39,226 nt of DNA from Candidatus Alloscybalousia intestinigallinarum (GTDB lineage Bacteria > Bacillota_I > Bacilli_A > RF39 > UBA660), in the NCBI GenBank assembly GCA_018716115.1, contig DVKF01000044.1, positions 1-39,226 on the forward strand, read 5' to 3'. The translations under genes and the position numbers were made by a program. Of this stretch, positions 31,944 through 39,226 are shown in pieces. Every line of letters begins with the position of its first letter. The first letter of the stretch is position 1. The notes under the pieces are model-generated. The model was not told the origin of the DNA and did not search any database. It was given only the letters and a program-made list of their open reading frames with translations.

Positions 31944-34502
31944 ATGAATATACTAAATAAAATCTCTCAAAAAAATCTTCTTTTGAATAAGAAGCGAAGC
32001 ATCGGAACTTTAATAGGAATTATCCTATCAACTGCCTTAATTTGTGCAACAGCAGGACTTTTAACAAGTCTTCAACATACTCTAATTCACGTGGCTTTAG
32101 AAGATCGGGGTAACTATCATATCGCATTATACCAATGTAGTTCTCAACAAATAGAAACACTAGAAAATAATCGCGATATTGCTGAGATGGATATTCTCGA
32201 TGAAATTGGCTATGCCGATTATGAAAATAAAAATGATGAACGTCCATATTTACATCTATACTCATTGGCCAATAATAAAAGCTTTAATCATCTCTCTTAT
32301 TCATTAATCAAGGGAAATTTTCCTAAAAATCAAGACGAATTAGTGATCAGCGAAGATTTGTACTTGATAGATAGTAAAAAGTATCAAATTGGAAATAAAA
32401 TCACACTAGAAATAGGAACAAGAACAACTCTAGATGGTGAAATACTTAACGAAAATAATCCATATCAAGAAAATGAAGAACAGATTGTGGACAAAACAAC
32501 AAGAGAATTTACTATTGTGGGCATCATGGAACACAACTATGATCTCGATTCTTATGGAGGAGCAGGAATTAGTATTGTAACTACGAATTTTCCAATCGAA
32601 GATAACGCCTCGCATCACACCACTTATATCGAGCTAAAAAAGCCAAAAGATTATGAAAAATCATTTTCTGAAATATTAGGAATTCAATTTACCAAAGATA
32701 GTCCCATTTCAACAGATGATTATAGCCTAAATAGCGAATTGTTAAGATGGCAAGCATTTAAATTTAGTGATAGTACAGTGTCGATGCTATATACCGTAAT
32801 CTCCGTTGTGATTTTAATCATCGTAGTAACTAGTATTTTTTGTATTAAAAATTCATTTGATATTTCAGTAACTGAAAAAAGTAGAATATACGGAATGCTA
32901 GCGAGTATTGGAGCGACCAAGAAACAAATTAAGAAAAACGTAATATTAGAAGGGTTGTTTTTAGCGCTAATCGGTATTCCTCTAGGAATTTTAGGCGGAT
33001 TCTTAGCGGTATATGTCCTAGTACATATTGTGAATTTCTTATTAAAAGATTTCATTAGTGATGAAGTGGTAATTGAATGCACGATAACTCTATTACCTGT
33101 TGTTTTATCAATTGTTTTAGGATTAATTACCGTCTATCTTTCTAGTATCAAAGCAGCTAAGAAAGCAAGTCGAGTTAGTCCGATTGAATCGATTAAGAAT
33201 CTATCAGATATTAAACTGACGAATCGACAATTAAAAGTACCAAAATTAATTCAAAAGTTTTTTCCTGTTGGTGGAGTAATTGCTTATAAGAATTTAAAGC
33301 GAAGCAAAAAGAAATACCGAACCACAGTAATTTCCTTAGTAATTAGTATCTTTGTCTTTGTTAGTTTAAATTCCTTCTTATATTATACGTTTAAAACAAC
33401 CAATACTTATTACAAGGATTATGACTATAACATCATGGTTACTAGCTCTTTTGAAGATAATGAAAAAATCCCCGAAGTACTAGAAATTTCTGGAACTGAA
33501 GATTACACATTATTATATGAAAGCAACTATACAGCGGACGGCTATCTAGAAATTACCGACTTATCTCATTTAACTTCCTTTGGAAAAGACTTGCTAAAAA
33601 ATCAACTTTGCATTTATGATGAAGCTAAAGATGAGTATACTTGTCAAGATGAAACAACAAGCAGAATAAGCATAGTTGCGATGAATGAAGATGCGTATCG
33701 TAAGTATTTAAAAGAACTAAATGTTAAAGATACGGGGAAAACTGCGATTTTACTCGATAATTATGTCCTTGAAGAAAATGATAAACGAATAGAAAAAAGA
33801 ATCTATCGTTACGAAACTGGTGACACAATAACCGGAACATATAACCAACAAACGCTTTCTGTTCCTGTTAGTAAAGTAACTACCACGCGTCCAAGAGGAT
33901 TAGAAAATAGTTACAGTGATGGTGGTTACCTAATTGTATCAGAGGAAGATTATCATGACCTTGATTTTGTTCCTTATTTATTAACTATTAATGCCAAGGA
34001 TGCGAGTCAAGTAGTGCAAGACATTAAAAACGATTTACCAGAATTACAAGTAACAAATTTCGAACAAAATGCCAGGGGAGAAAGAGCAGTTAATCAGATC
34101 GTATCAATCTTCCTATATGGATTTATCACAGTTATTATTCTAATTGGAGTCACCAATATCTTCAATACCATTACCTCTAACTTAGAACTTCGACAACGAG
34201 AATTTGCGACTTTAAAAAGTATTGGCATGACGAAAAAAGAATTTAATCACATGATTAATCTTGAAACCGTATTCTATTGTACAAAAGCACTAGTATTAGG
34301 GACAATATTTGGATTAATTGGTTCTTATATCATCTATTTAGCTTATGCGAAAAAATTAGATTTTGGTTATTACTTGCCTATTAAAGCCATCCTTTTAAGT
34401 GCAGCTTCAATTTTCCTTCTAGTGTTTATCATTATGAAGTATACGATGAAAAAAATCAATAGACAAAATATAATCGATACAATCAGAAAAGAAAACATAT
34501 AA
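31944..34502 (+). CDS. FtsX-type ABC permease
   Basis: 852 residues from ATG 31944, with GGGGGA five bases upstream; the in-frame ATG at 31917 lies within the ATPase gene and is rejected. Eight membrane helices in a 1+3 / 1+3 pattern: one near 12-40, a large outer domain (about 45-270), three (about 280-410), one (about 460-485), a second outer domain (about 490-720), then three at the end. This duplicated FtsX layout is unlike the ten-helix BceB form. It likely moves a peptide or lipid off the membrane, or works as a mechanical signal to the kinase downstream. Confidence 0.92.
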   Translation: MNILNKISQKNLLLNKKRSIGTLIGIILSTALICATAGLLTSLQHTLIHVALEDRGNYHIALYQCSSQQIETLENNRDIAEMDILDEIGYADYENKNDERPYLHLYSLANNKSFNHLSYSLIKGNFPKNQDELVISEDLYLIDSKKYQIGNKITLEIGTRTTLDGEILNENNPYQENEEQIVDKTTREFTIVGIMEHNYDLDSYGGAGISIVTTNFPIEDNASHHTTYIELKKPKDYEKSFSEILGIQFTKDSPISTDDYSLNSELLRWQAFKFSDSTVSMLYTVISVVILIIVVTSIFCIKNSFDISVTEKSRIYGMLASIGATKKQIKKNVILEGLFLALIGIPLGILGGFLAVYVLVHIVNFLLKDFISDEVVIECTITLLPVVLSIVLGLITVYLSSIKAAKKASRVSPIESIKNLSDIKLTNRQLKVPKLIQKFFPVGGVIAYKNLKRSKKKYRTTVISLVISIFVFVSLNSFLYYTFKTTNTYYKDYDYNIMVTSSFEDNEKIPEVLEISGTEDYTLLYESNYTADGYLEITDLSHLTSFGKDLLKNQLCIYDEAKDEYTCQDETTSRISIVAMNEDAYRKYLKELNVKDTGKTAILLDNYVLEENDKRIEKRIYRYETGDTITGTYNQQTLSVPVSKVTTTRPRGLENSYSDGGYLIVSEEDYHDLDFVPYLLTINAKDASQVVQDIKNDLPELQVTNFEQNARGERAVNQIVSIFLYGFITVIILIGVTNIFNTITSNLELRQREFATLKSIGMTKKEFNHMINLETVFYCTKALVLGTIFGLIGSYIIYLAYAKKLDFGYYLPIKAILLSAASIFLLVFIIMKYTMKKINRQNIIDTIRKENI

Positions 34503-34526
34503 AAGGGGACACAAGTCTCTTTTTCT
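34501..34526 (+). terminator. Partial terminator between permease and regulator genes
   Basis: AAAAGGGGAC (34501-34510) pairs with GTCTCTTTTT (34515-34524), two G-U pairs, loop ACAA. A separate extended -10 (TGT-TATACT, 34526-34534) follows, so the two-component genes can be expressed on their own. Confidence 0.65.
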
Positions 34527-34556
34527 GTTATACTAACCATAAAGAAGGGAGTAGCC

Positions 34557-35228
34557 ATGAACATTTTACTAGTAGAAGATAATGAATCTATTGCCTTAGG
34601 CCTTCTTTATTCTCTAAATCAACAAAACTATCAAGTAACCATAAAAGACAGCTATTTAAGTGCCCAATCCTATTTAAATGAAAACCCTAAAATTACTCTA
34701 GCAATTATCGATATTTCTCTTCCTGATGGAGATGGGTTTACTTTATATCAGAATCTGATTCATGAAAAACAAATTCCTACTATCTTTTTAACCGCTAAAG
34801 ATAGTGAAGACGATATTGTAAAAGGTTTAGAACTTGGCGCAGAAGACTATATAACGAAACCTTTTTCGACCAGAGAGTTAATCGCCAGAATCAATCGAAT
34901 CATTCAAAAAAATACTCAACATCCAAAATCTTCGATAGTCAGTATTCAAAATATCCATTTTGATATGGATAAGATGGAAGTATATCGTAATCAAGAATTA
35001 TTGCCTTTGAGTCGCTTAGAATTAAAAATTCTTCACTTATTATTCACAAATATTAACCGAGTAACGACAAGAGAAGAAATTATAGAAAAAATTTGGGAAT
35101 GGACTGGTAATGATGTCAACGATAATACAGTCACTGTCTATTTGAAAAGAATAAGAGAAAAACTACAAACAAATATGATTATTACCATTAAAGGAATAGG
35201 GTACCGTATCGATGAAGTTAGAAAATAA
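34557..35228 (+). CDS. OmpR-family response regulator
   Basis: 223 residues. Receiver domain (1-120) with acidic pocket VEDNE, phosphoacceptor Asp52 (IIDISLPDGDG), Thr in FLTAKDS and Lys in YITKPFS. A winged-helix DNA-binding domain (about 130-222) has RLELKILHLLF and TVTVYLKRIREKL. It overlaps its kinase gene by 17 bases. Likely targets are the operon with GTCACTT repeats upstream (31210) and its own promoter. Confidence 0.95.
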   Translation: MNILLVEDNESIALGLLYSLNQQNYQVTIKDSYLSAQSYLNENPKITLAIIDISLPDGDGFTLYQNLIHEKQIPTIFLTAKDSEDDIVKGLELGAEDYITKPFSTRELIARINRIIQKNTQHPKSSIVSIQNIHFDMDKMEVYRNQELLPLSRLELKILHLLFTNINRVTTREEIIEKIWEWTGNDVNDNTVTVYLKRIREKLQTNMIITIKGIGYRIDEVRK

Positions 35229-36432
35229 AATCTATCTAAAAAAATATCTCTATTTCCTTCTTATTCTTTTCTGTTGTTTTCTGATAATTGGTAATCTTCT
35301 CTTTATTGTTCAATATCGAAGTTACACGAAAAACTATAATAAAAAGATTAATTCCTTATTGATAGAACTTCAAGAAAAATACCCTGAAATGAATACGAAT
35401 GATTTTATGACGATTTTAAATGAACCTGCTACTGATAACCAAGAAGCGCTAACAGAATATGGAATTGATATTACAGAAGATGCGGTAATTTTAGAAAATG
35501 AACGGTCCTTTGTGCATTATATTGTGATTTTTAATCTCTTACTGTTCTTCTTTTTTATCGGATTAATCGTACTGTTGTATTGTCAAGAAAGAAAAAAATC
35601 AAGAGAAATTCAAGAAATTATTCATACACTAGAAGAAATCAACCGTAAGAATTATACGATGACAGTAGGAGATAACACTGAAGATGAATTATCCCAACTA
35701 AAAAACGAACTTTATAAAACAACGGTTATGTTAAAAGAAAGTGCAGAAAATTCTGCTACGGCAAAGAAAAAATTAAAAGATTCCTTGTCAGATATCTCAC
35801 ATCAATTGAAAACCCCATTAACCTCGATTAATATTATGTTAGATAATATTTTAGATCATCCTGAGATGGATAAGAAAACACATGAGTTATTTTTACAAAA
35901 TATTAAACGAGAAATGAGAAATATTTATTTTTTAGCTCAAGCCATTTTAAAATTATCAGAATTCGATGCTGATGTCGTAATTTTCGAAAATAAAAATGTA
36001 CCAATTGAAGAATTAATCAAAGAAGCAGTACAGAATGTCGAAATGTTATGTGAATTAAAAAATATAAAAATCCTTTATGAAAAACATCCGTCATTTACCG
36101 TATTTTGTGACAAGAAATGGCAGGTAGAAGCTTTGACTAACATCCTGAAAAATTGTATAGAACATGCATTCCCAAAAACAAAAATAGAAATACTTGTCAA
36201 GGCGAACACCGTTTATAGTATGATAAAAGTTATCGACCAAGGAGAGGGAATTTCCAAAAAAGATTTGCCCCATATCTTCGAACGTTTCTATAAAGGAAAA
36301 AATGCTAGAAAAGATAGTATTGGTATCGGGTTAGCTCTAGCAAAAGCAATTATTGAAAAAAATAATGGGATGATCAAAGTCGATTCCGTCCTAGGAAAAG
36401 GAACAGCATTTGAAATTCGATATTATAAATAA
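35212..36432 (+). CDS. Sensor histidine kinase
   Basis: 406 residues. Membrane helices at about 12-34 and 102-124 enclose an outer loop of about 65 residues, larger than in the intramembrane-sensing BceS type, so it may sense ligand directly. A short HAMP-like linker is followed by DISHQLKTPLTS (phosphorylated His197), N-box NILKNCIEHA, G1 DQGEGISKKDL, F-box and G2 SIGIGLALAKAI. The start lies inside the end of the response regulator gene, without its own clear ribosome site: translational coupling. Confidence 0.94.
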   Translation: MKLENKIYLKKYLYFLLILFCCFLIIGNLLFIVQYRSYTKNYNKKINSLLIELQEKYPEMNTNDFMTILNEPATDNQEALTEYGIDITEDAVILENERSFVHYIVIFNLLLFFFFIGLIVLLYCQERKKSREIQEIIHTLEEINRKNYTMTVGDNTEDELSQLKNELYKTTVMLKESAENSATAKKKLKDSLSDISHQLKTPLTSINIMLDNILDHPEMDKKTHELFLQNIKREMRNIYFLAQAILKLSEFDADVVIFENKNVPIEELIKEAVQNVEMLCELKNIKILYEKHPSFTVFCDKKWQVEALTNILKNCIEHAFPKTKIEILVKANTVYSMIKVIDQGEGISKKDLPHIFERFYKGKNARKDSIGIGLALAKAIIEKNNGMIKVDSVLGKGTAFEIRYYK

Positions 36433-36494
36433 TCTAGCAATAATAAGATAAATCAAAGAAATCAGGAAGGGTTGAAGATAGATAATATTCCTTG

Positions 36495-36503
36495 TGGTAT
36501 AAT
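36495..36503 (+). promoter_or_regulatory. Extended -10 promoter
   Basis: TGG-TATAAT; TTGAAG lies 20 bases upstream, too far for a standard -35. The leader is about 55 bases, with AAAGAGGA before the ATG at 36565. Confidence 0.6.
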
Positions 36504-36564
36504 AAAAATGAACACTTATCTATGAGGTGAGTAAGCAATAAATAAAAATGGAAAGAGGATAACT

Positions 36565-37098
36565 ATGAATATTTTATTTCACTTGAATTTACGTATTCAA
36601 CCGGTAGAACGCTTTATGATAGAAGATCGCTTAGAAGAAAAAATGAATGCCAAAGGACTTGGCAGCATCATTGGTGGAGGTACTTTACAAGCTTCCGATG
36701 GAGAAATTCAAAGTTGTGATATAGAAATAGAACTAATCAATGAGGATGACTACGAAGAAGTAAAAACAATGATTACCGAGCTACCTATTCCTAAAGGTTC
36801 CTATTTACAAAAGAAAGAAGATAAAGAGCCGATTGGTACTTTAGAAGGACTTGCTTTATATTTAAATGGAACTGAGCTTCCGATAGAAGTGTATCAAGAG
36901 TGCGATGTTAATTATGTGATAGAAGAACTAGAAAGATTAATGGCACCTGATGGGAAAATGCTTGGCTATTACGAGGGTAACGAATATACAGCATTATACT
37001 TTTACAGAAAAAGCTTTCAACAGATGAATTCCTCTTGCGAGGTATTTGTAGCCACTTATCCACTATGTCAAAAAAGTATCATTAAGCAAATCGCTTAG
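36565..37098 (+). CDS. Cytoplasmic protein of unknown function
   Basis: 177 residues, not recognised. There is no signal peptide or membrane helix. Residues 1-85 look like alternating strands and helices, with LGSIIGGGTLQASDGEIQSCDIEIEL as the most conspicuous part (Gly-rich turn, then strand), followed by ELPIPKGSYLQ. The C-terminal half includes IGTLEGLALYLNGTELP and MLGYYEGNEYTALYFYRKSF. I have a faint recollection of hypothetical proteins sharing the GGGT-CDIEI pattern but can name no domain. It is acidic overall and transcribed alone. Confidence 0.7.
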   Translation: MNILFHLNLRIQPVERFMIEDRLEEKMNAKGLGSIIGGGTLQASDGEIQSCDIEIELINEDDYEEVKTMITELPIPKGSYLQKKEDKEPIGTLEGLALYLNGTELPIEVYQECDVNYVIEELERLMAPDGKMLGYYEGNEYTALYFYRKSFQQMNSSCEVFVATYPLCQKSIIKQIA

Positions 37099-37281
37099 AA
37101 AAAGTAATTCTGTAATTCAGAAAAGGTAAAACCAATCTTAACAAAATAGGATTAGAAAACAATGAAAAGGTAGAATAGCTAACTTCTTTCTAAAGAATAA
37201 AATAGGTTTCAAAATAGAAATGTTAAAAATCTTTGCGTAAGTTCCAAAGCAATTTGGTAGATTGTTAAACTTTATTTTTTG

Positions 37282-37287
37282 TATAAT
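37282..37287 (+). promoter_or_regulatory. -10 element of the XRE-membrane gene
   Basis: TATAAT 23 bases before the ATG at 37310; TTGTTA lies at 37262 with a short 14-bp spacing, so the -35 is uncertain. Confidence 0.45.
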
Positions 37288-37309
37288 GACTAGCGAGGTG
37301 AATGAAAAA

Positions 37310-37876
37310 ATGAAATTAGGAGAACAATTAGTAACTTTACGAAAGGAGAACAAATTATCGCAAGAACAGTTAGCAGAAAAAATAGGGGTAACTAGGCAAA
37401 CAATTTCCAATTGGGAATTAGGAGAAACGGCACCCAATCCTGAGCAGTTGAAATTATTATCTCAAATTTTTCATGTAAGTATTGATAAATTACTAGGAAA
37501 TGATCATGAGGCAGTATTAGTAGAAAAAATTAGTAATACCGAAAGATTAGCAGGAATTATTATTAAGATATTAAAAGGAATTGGTATCTTACTAATTCTA
37601 TATCTAGTTTTGGCTATAATTAGTTTTTTCTTGTTTAATACTATCTCTAAATCTACTTCTACTAGTCAAAGCTTCTTAACGGCTACTTTAGAGTGTACTT
37701 TAGACGAAAAGAACTATACTTATTTCATAGAAAGTGACCGAGAAGATAATATTATCGAAGCAAGTGGAAGCGAGTATATCAATGAACTTTTAGAAAAAGA
37801 AAACTTTACCAAAGGGAAAATGATGGTAGCCTTTATCGAAGCATACTTTGAAGAACATGGTGGAAGCTGTAACTAA
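37310..37876 (+). CDS. XRE-family regulator anchored in the membrane
   Basis: 188 residues from ATG 37310 (GAGGTG nine bases upstream); upstream ATG 37262 precedes the -10 element. Residues 1-62 are a Cro/CI-type helix-turn-helix (LSQEQLAEKIGVTRQTISNWE). A single hydrophobic helix (about 86-110) is followed by an outer domain of about 75 residues with one cysteine near its start (LECTLDE) and one next to the C-terminus (GGSCN). This is a one-protein transmembrane DNA-binding regulator; the outer cysteines suggest a disulfide-stabilised sensor. Target genes are unknown; the neighbours to the right are candidates. Confidence 0.87.
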   Translation: MKLGEQLVTLRKENKLSQEQLAEKIGVTRQTISNWELGETAPNPEQLKLLSQIFHVSIDKLLGNDHEAVLVEKISNTERLAGIIIKILKGIGILLILYLVLAIISFFLFNTISKSTSTSQSFLTATLECTLDEKNYTYFIESDREDNIIEASGSEYINELLEKENFTKGKMMVAFIEAYFEEHGGSCN

Positions 37877-37904
37877 AACCATCATTTAAAGGAGAGTTCT
37901 GAAT

Positions 37905-37955
37905 AACGAGTTGTTTTAGCCTAAAGTTATGGCCAAGTAAAGACAACTCGTTTTG
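37905..37955 (+). terminator. Terminator after the XRE-membrane gene
   Basis: AACGAGTTGT (37905-37914) and ACAACTCGTT (37943-37952) form a perfect 10-bp stem around a 28-base loop that can itself fold (GCC/GGC), then TTGTG. Confidence 0.7.
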
Positions 37956-38015
37956 TGAGAAAAAAACAAAAATAAACCAAAAATTACTACCTGAAACTGA
38001 GAAAATGATATATGA

Positions 38016-38057
38016 TGATATAAAGCACTAATAAGTAGTAACAAGAAAAGTGAGGGG
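38016..38057 (+). promoter_or_regulatory. Promoter and RBS of the small membrane protein-GNAT-regulator operon
   Basis: TGA-TATAAA (38016-38024), extended -10; GAGGGG (38052-38057) is four bases before ATG 38062. Confidence 0.55.
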
Positions 38058-38061
38058 TAAC

Positions 38062-38298
38062 ATGAGTAAATATAATCGTCATCGGTTGGCTGAAAAAGAG
38101 GATTACACCGCTTTAGGAATCTCATTAGGTATGTGTTTTGGATGTATGGCTGGAATAATTGTGGGCGTTTTTATCCATGAGATTGCGCTTAGTATGATTT
38201 TTGGCATTGCCATCGGTCTTGCGCTTGGTAGTGGTATAGGAAGTGTAATGACGCATTCTAAGACGAAATCGAATAAGAAAAGAGGAAGTAAAGAATGA
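38062..38298 (+). CDS. Small glycine-rich two-helix membrane protein
   Basis: 78 residues. A basic, polar start, then two glycine-rich hydrophobic helices (about 18-38 and 42-62, GxxxG patterns as in glycine zippers), and a Lys/Arg tail. Such proteins tend to oligomerise in membranes; no function can be given. The stop overlaps the next start (ATGA, 38295-38298), so it is the first gene of a coupled operon. The GTG at 38050 is in frame but overlaps the ribosome site. Confidence 0.78.
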   Translation: MSKYNRHRLAEKEDYTALGISLGMCFGCMAGIIVGVFIHEIALSMIFGIAIGLALGSGIGSVMTHSKTKSNKKRGSKE

Positions 38299-38819
38299 TT
38301 GTTGAATATGAAGAAAAATATCTAGAAAACTTGCGGGATCTACTCGTTGAATTAGAAGAATATATTCTAGAAATTGATCGGGATCATTTAGATCGTATTC
38401 ATCCCGATTATCGGGAAAAAATGGCTTTATATGACTTGGATGAGTTAGAAAAAAACGAAGGTAAATGTTTTTTAGCTATCGATGAGGGAAAAGTAGTAGG
38501 GTTAATTATGGGAGTGCTCCGTTCTTACGAAGAACAAGATTATTTAGACTATACTTGTCCCAAGTCTGGCATCATTACCGAGTTGATTATCAGTAAAAAC
38601 TCTAGAAGAAAAGCCCTAGGCAAACAATTGATGGCTAAAATGGAAGAATACTTTCTTCAAAAAGACTGTGAGTATGTACTTGTTGATGTGTTTGCCTACA
38701 ATAATAAAGCCATAAAATTTTATGAACATGGAGGATATCATACTAGAATGCAGACTATGATTAAGAAAATCGTAGAAGGAGAAGAAGCAAATGAAGAAAA
38801 TATTGATTGTAGAAGATGA
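38295..38819 (+). CDS. GNAT-family N-acetyltransferase
   Basis: 174 residues. An N-terminal helical part, the beta strand KCFLAIDEGKVVGLIMGV, and motif A with ELIISKNSRRKALGKQLMAKM, where the acetyl-CoA pyrophosphate loop reads R-R-K-A-L-G-K. The C-terminal VFAYNNKAIKFYEHGGY is motif B. Substrate unknown. It overlaps the gene on either side (by 4 bases upstream, 29 bases downstream). Confidence 0.9.
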   Translation: MIVEYEEKYLENLRDLLVELEEYILEIDRDHLDRIHPDYREKMALYDLDELEKNEGKCFLAIDEGKVVGLIMGVLRSYEEQDYLDYTCPKSGIITELIISKNSRRKALGKQLMAKMEEYFLQKDCEYVLVDVFAYNNKAIKFYEHGGYHTRMQTMIKKIVEGEEANEENIDCRR

Positions 38820-39129
38820 TAGTGAATTAAGTAAAGAGTTAAAATTATTGTTAGAACAAAATGGATATCAAGCAGAAGCAGTAACTGATTTTTCAAATAC
38901 TAAACAACAAATTTTACAAAGTAATAGTGATCTTGTTTTATTAGATATTAATATTCCTAATGAAAATGGAGAATATTTATTAAAAGAAATTCGCAAAGTA
39001 AATAATGTACCAATTATCATGGTAACCAGTCGAAATACCGAGTTAGATGAAGTGCTCAGTATGAGTTATGGAGCAGATGACTATATTACGAAACCCTATA
39101 ATAAATTTAAACATACAGTGCATGTTTAA
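38791..39129 (+). pseudogene. Response regulator, receiver domain only, interrupted
   Basis: AAGGAG leads to ATG 38791. Acidic pocket VEDDSE, phosphoacceptor Asp in LLDINIPNENG, Thr/Ser in MVTSRN and Lys in DDYITKPYN are all present. The protein then departs from the family after Asn104 (39102), where a continuing receiver helix would be expected; the last eight residues (KFKHTVHV) come from the sequence that follows, and the winged-helix output domain is missing. The break coincides with the start of an inverted repeat and a rise in GC, so insertion is the likely cause. The remaining gene and a partner kinase may lie beyond the inserted element. Confidence 0.85.
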
Positions 39130-39226
39130 ATTCTAGGGCATTTCCCCGCTGCTTGCAGCGTATGGCCGAACGTAGTATGATAAATACGGAGTGAGGGCGA
39201 TGCCTATGAGTGAAAGTGAATTTTTG
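39103..39226. mobile_element. Probable left end of an inserted mobile element
   Basis: AATTTAAACAT (39104-39114) and ATGTTTAAATT (39122-39132) are a perfect 11-bp inverted repeat around ACAGTGC. A second palindrome CGCTGC-TT-GCAGCG follows near 39148-39161. From 39133 on, the DNA is about half G+C, against roughly a third in the rest of the window. A likely reading frame starts at 39206 (MSESEFL), with GAGGG eight bases upstream, and runs off the window. The type (ICE, transposon or other) cannot be told from 120 bases. Confidence 0.6.
39206..39226 (+). CDS. Possible first codons of a gene of the inserted element
   Basis: GAGGG (39193-39197) stands eight bases before an ATG that opens MSESEFL to the end of the window. 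Only seven codons are visible, so this is a suggestion rather than an identification. Confidence 0.3.

Noticed and set aside
38791..39129. A genuine single-domain (CheY-like) response regulator
   Set aside because: The final helix and strand of the receiver fold are missing after ITKPYN and are replaced by sequence from an inverted repeat, so truncation is more likely.

Overview
The window reads as chromosomal DNA of a low-GC, strictly anaerobic Bacillota, probably a gut-type member of the Bacilli/Erysipelotrichia/RF39 sphere. The lineage is an inference. The grounds are strong AT bias, TTGACA/TATAAT promoters (many with a TGn extension), strong Shine-Dalgarno sites, UGA used as a stop, a class III (oxygen-sensitive) ribonucleotide reductase, an [FeFe] hydrogenase, a PerR-type peroxide regulator with rubrerythrin, and cell-wall genes (3D domain, PAP2 phosphatase, undecaprenol kinase) that argue against a wall-less mollicute.

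Layout. 1-350: two minus-strand tRNAs (Gly-GCC, Cys-GCA) with promoter and terminator. 607-3590: a small two-helix membrane protein, then a PerR gene with a PerR box, overlapping a very large fused redox enzyme (two rubredoxin-like domains, ferredoxin, [FeFe] hydrogenase, rubrerythrin). 3813-8537: surface genes (3D-domain protein; DUF6273-like protein) and three tandem membrane proteins of one unrecognised family. 8591-11930: nitroreductase, tex, and a frameshifted GNAT gene. 12309-15414: the anaerobic nucleotide reductase operon, in which the glycyl-radical tail of NrdD is a separate 60-residue gene ahead of nrdG. 15563-18151: an anchored extracellular protein, a divergent FolD, a PAP2 phosphatase and undecaprenol kinase.

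18230-23870 is an AT-richer accessory cassette: a short WYL regulator, an HAD nucleotidase-like protein, an HAD-phosphoribosyltransferase fusion and a PfkB kinase-SIS isomerase fusion, tightly packed and closed by a terminator. It looks like a self-contained pathway making or remodelling a phosphosugar or nucleoside-like metabolite under WYL control, and I do not recognise it as a described system.

24127-31179: an ABC exporter pair; a MerR-type promoter driving a (frameshifted) carboxymuconolactone decarboxylase-flavodoxin-cupin operon; a transglutaminase-like protein; an ORF6N protein with a PLD-like end; a second copy of the small two-helix protein; and a C39-like peptidase. 31271-36432: an FtsX-type ABC transporter with its two-component system, probably for antimicrobial peptide sensing and export. 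36565-39129: an unknown protein, a membrane-anchored XRE regulator, a small glycine-rich membrane protein, a GNAT enzyme, and a response regulator that breaks off inside its receiver domain where sequence of clearly higher GC begins (39103 to the end). That is most likely the left edge of an inserted mobile element.

Two genes (11362-11930, 26486-26811) carry single-base frameshifts, so either real decay or base-level assembly error is present. This matters when judging the fusion at 1380-3590.
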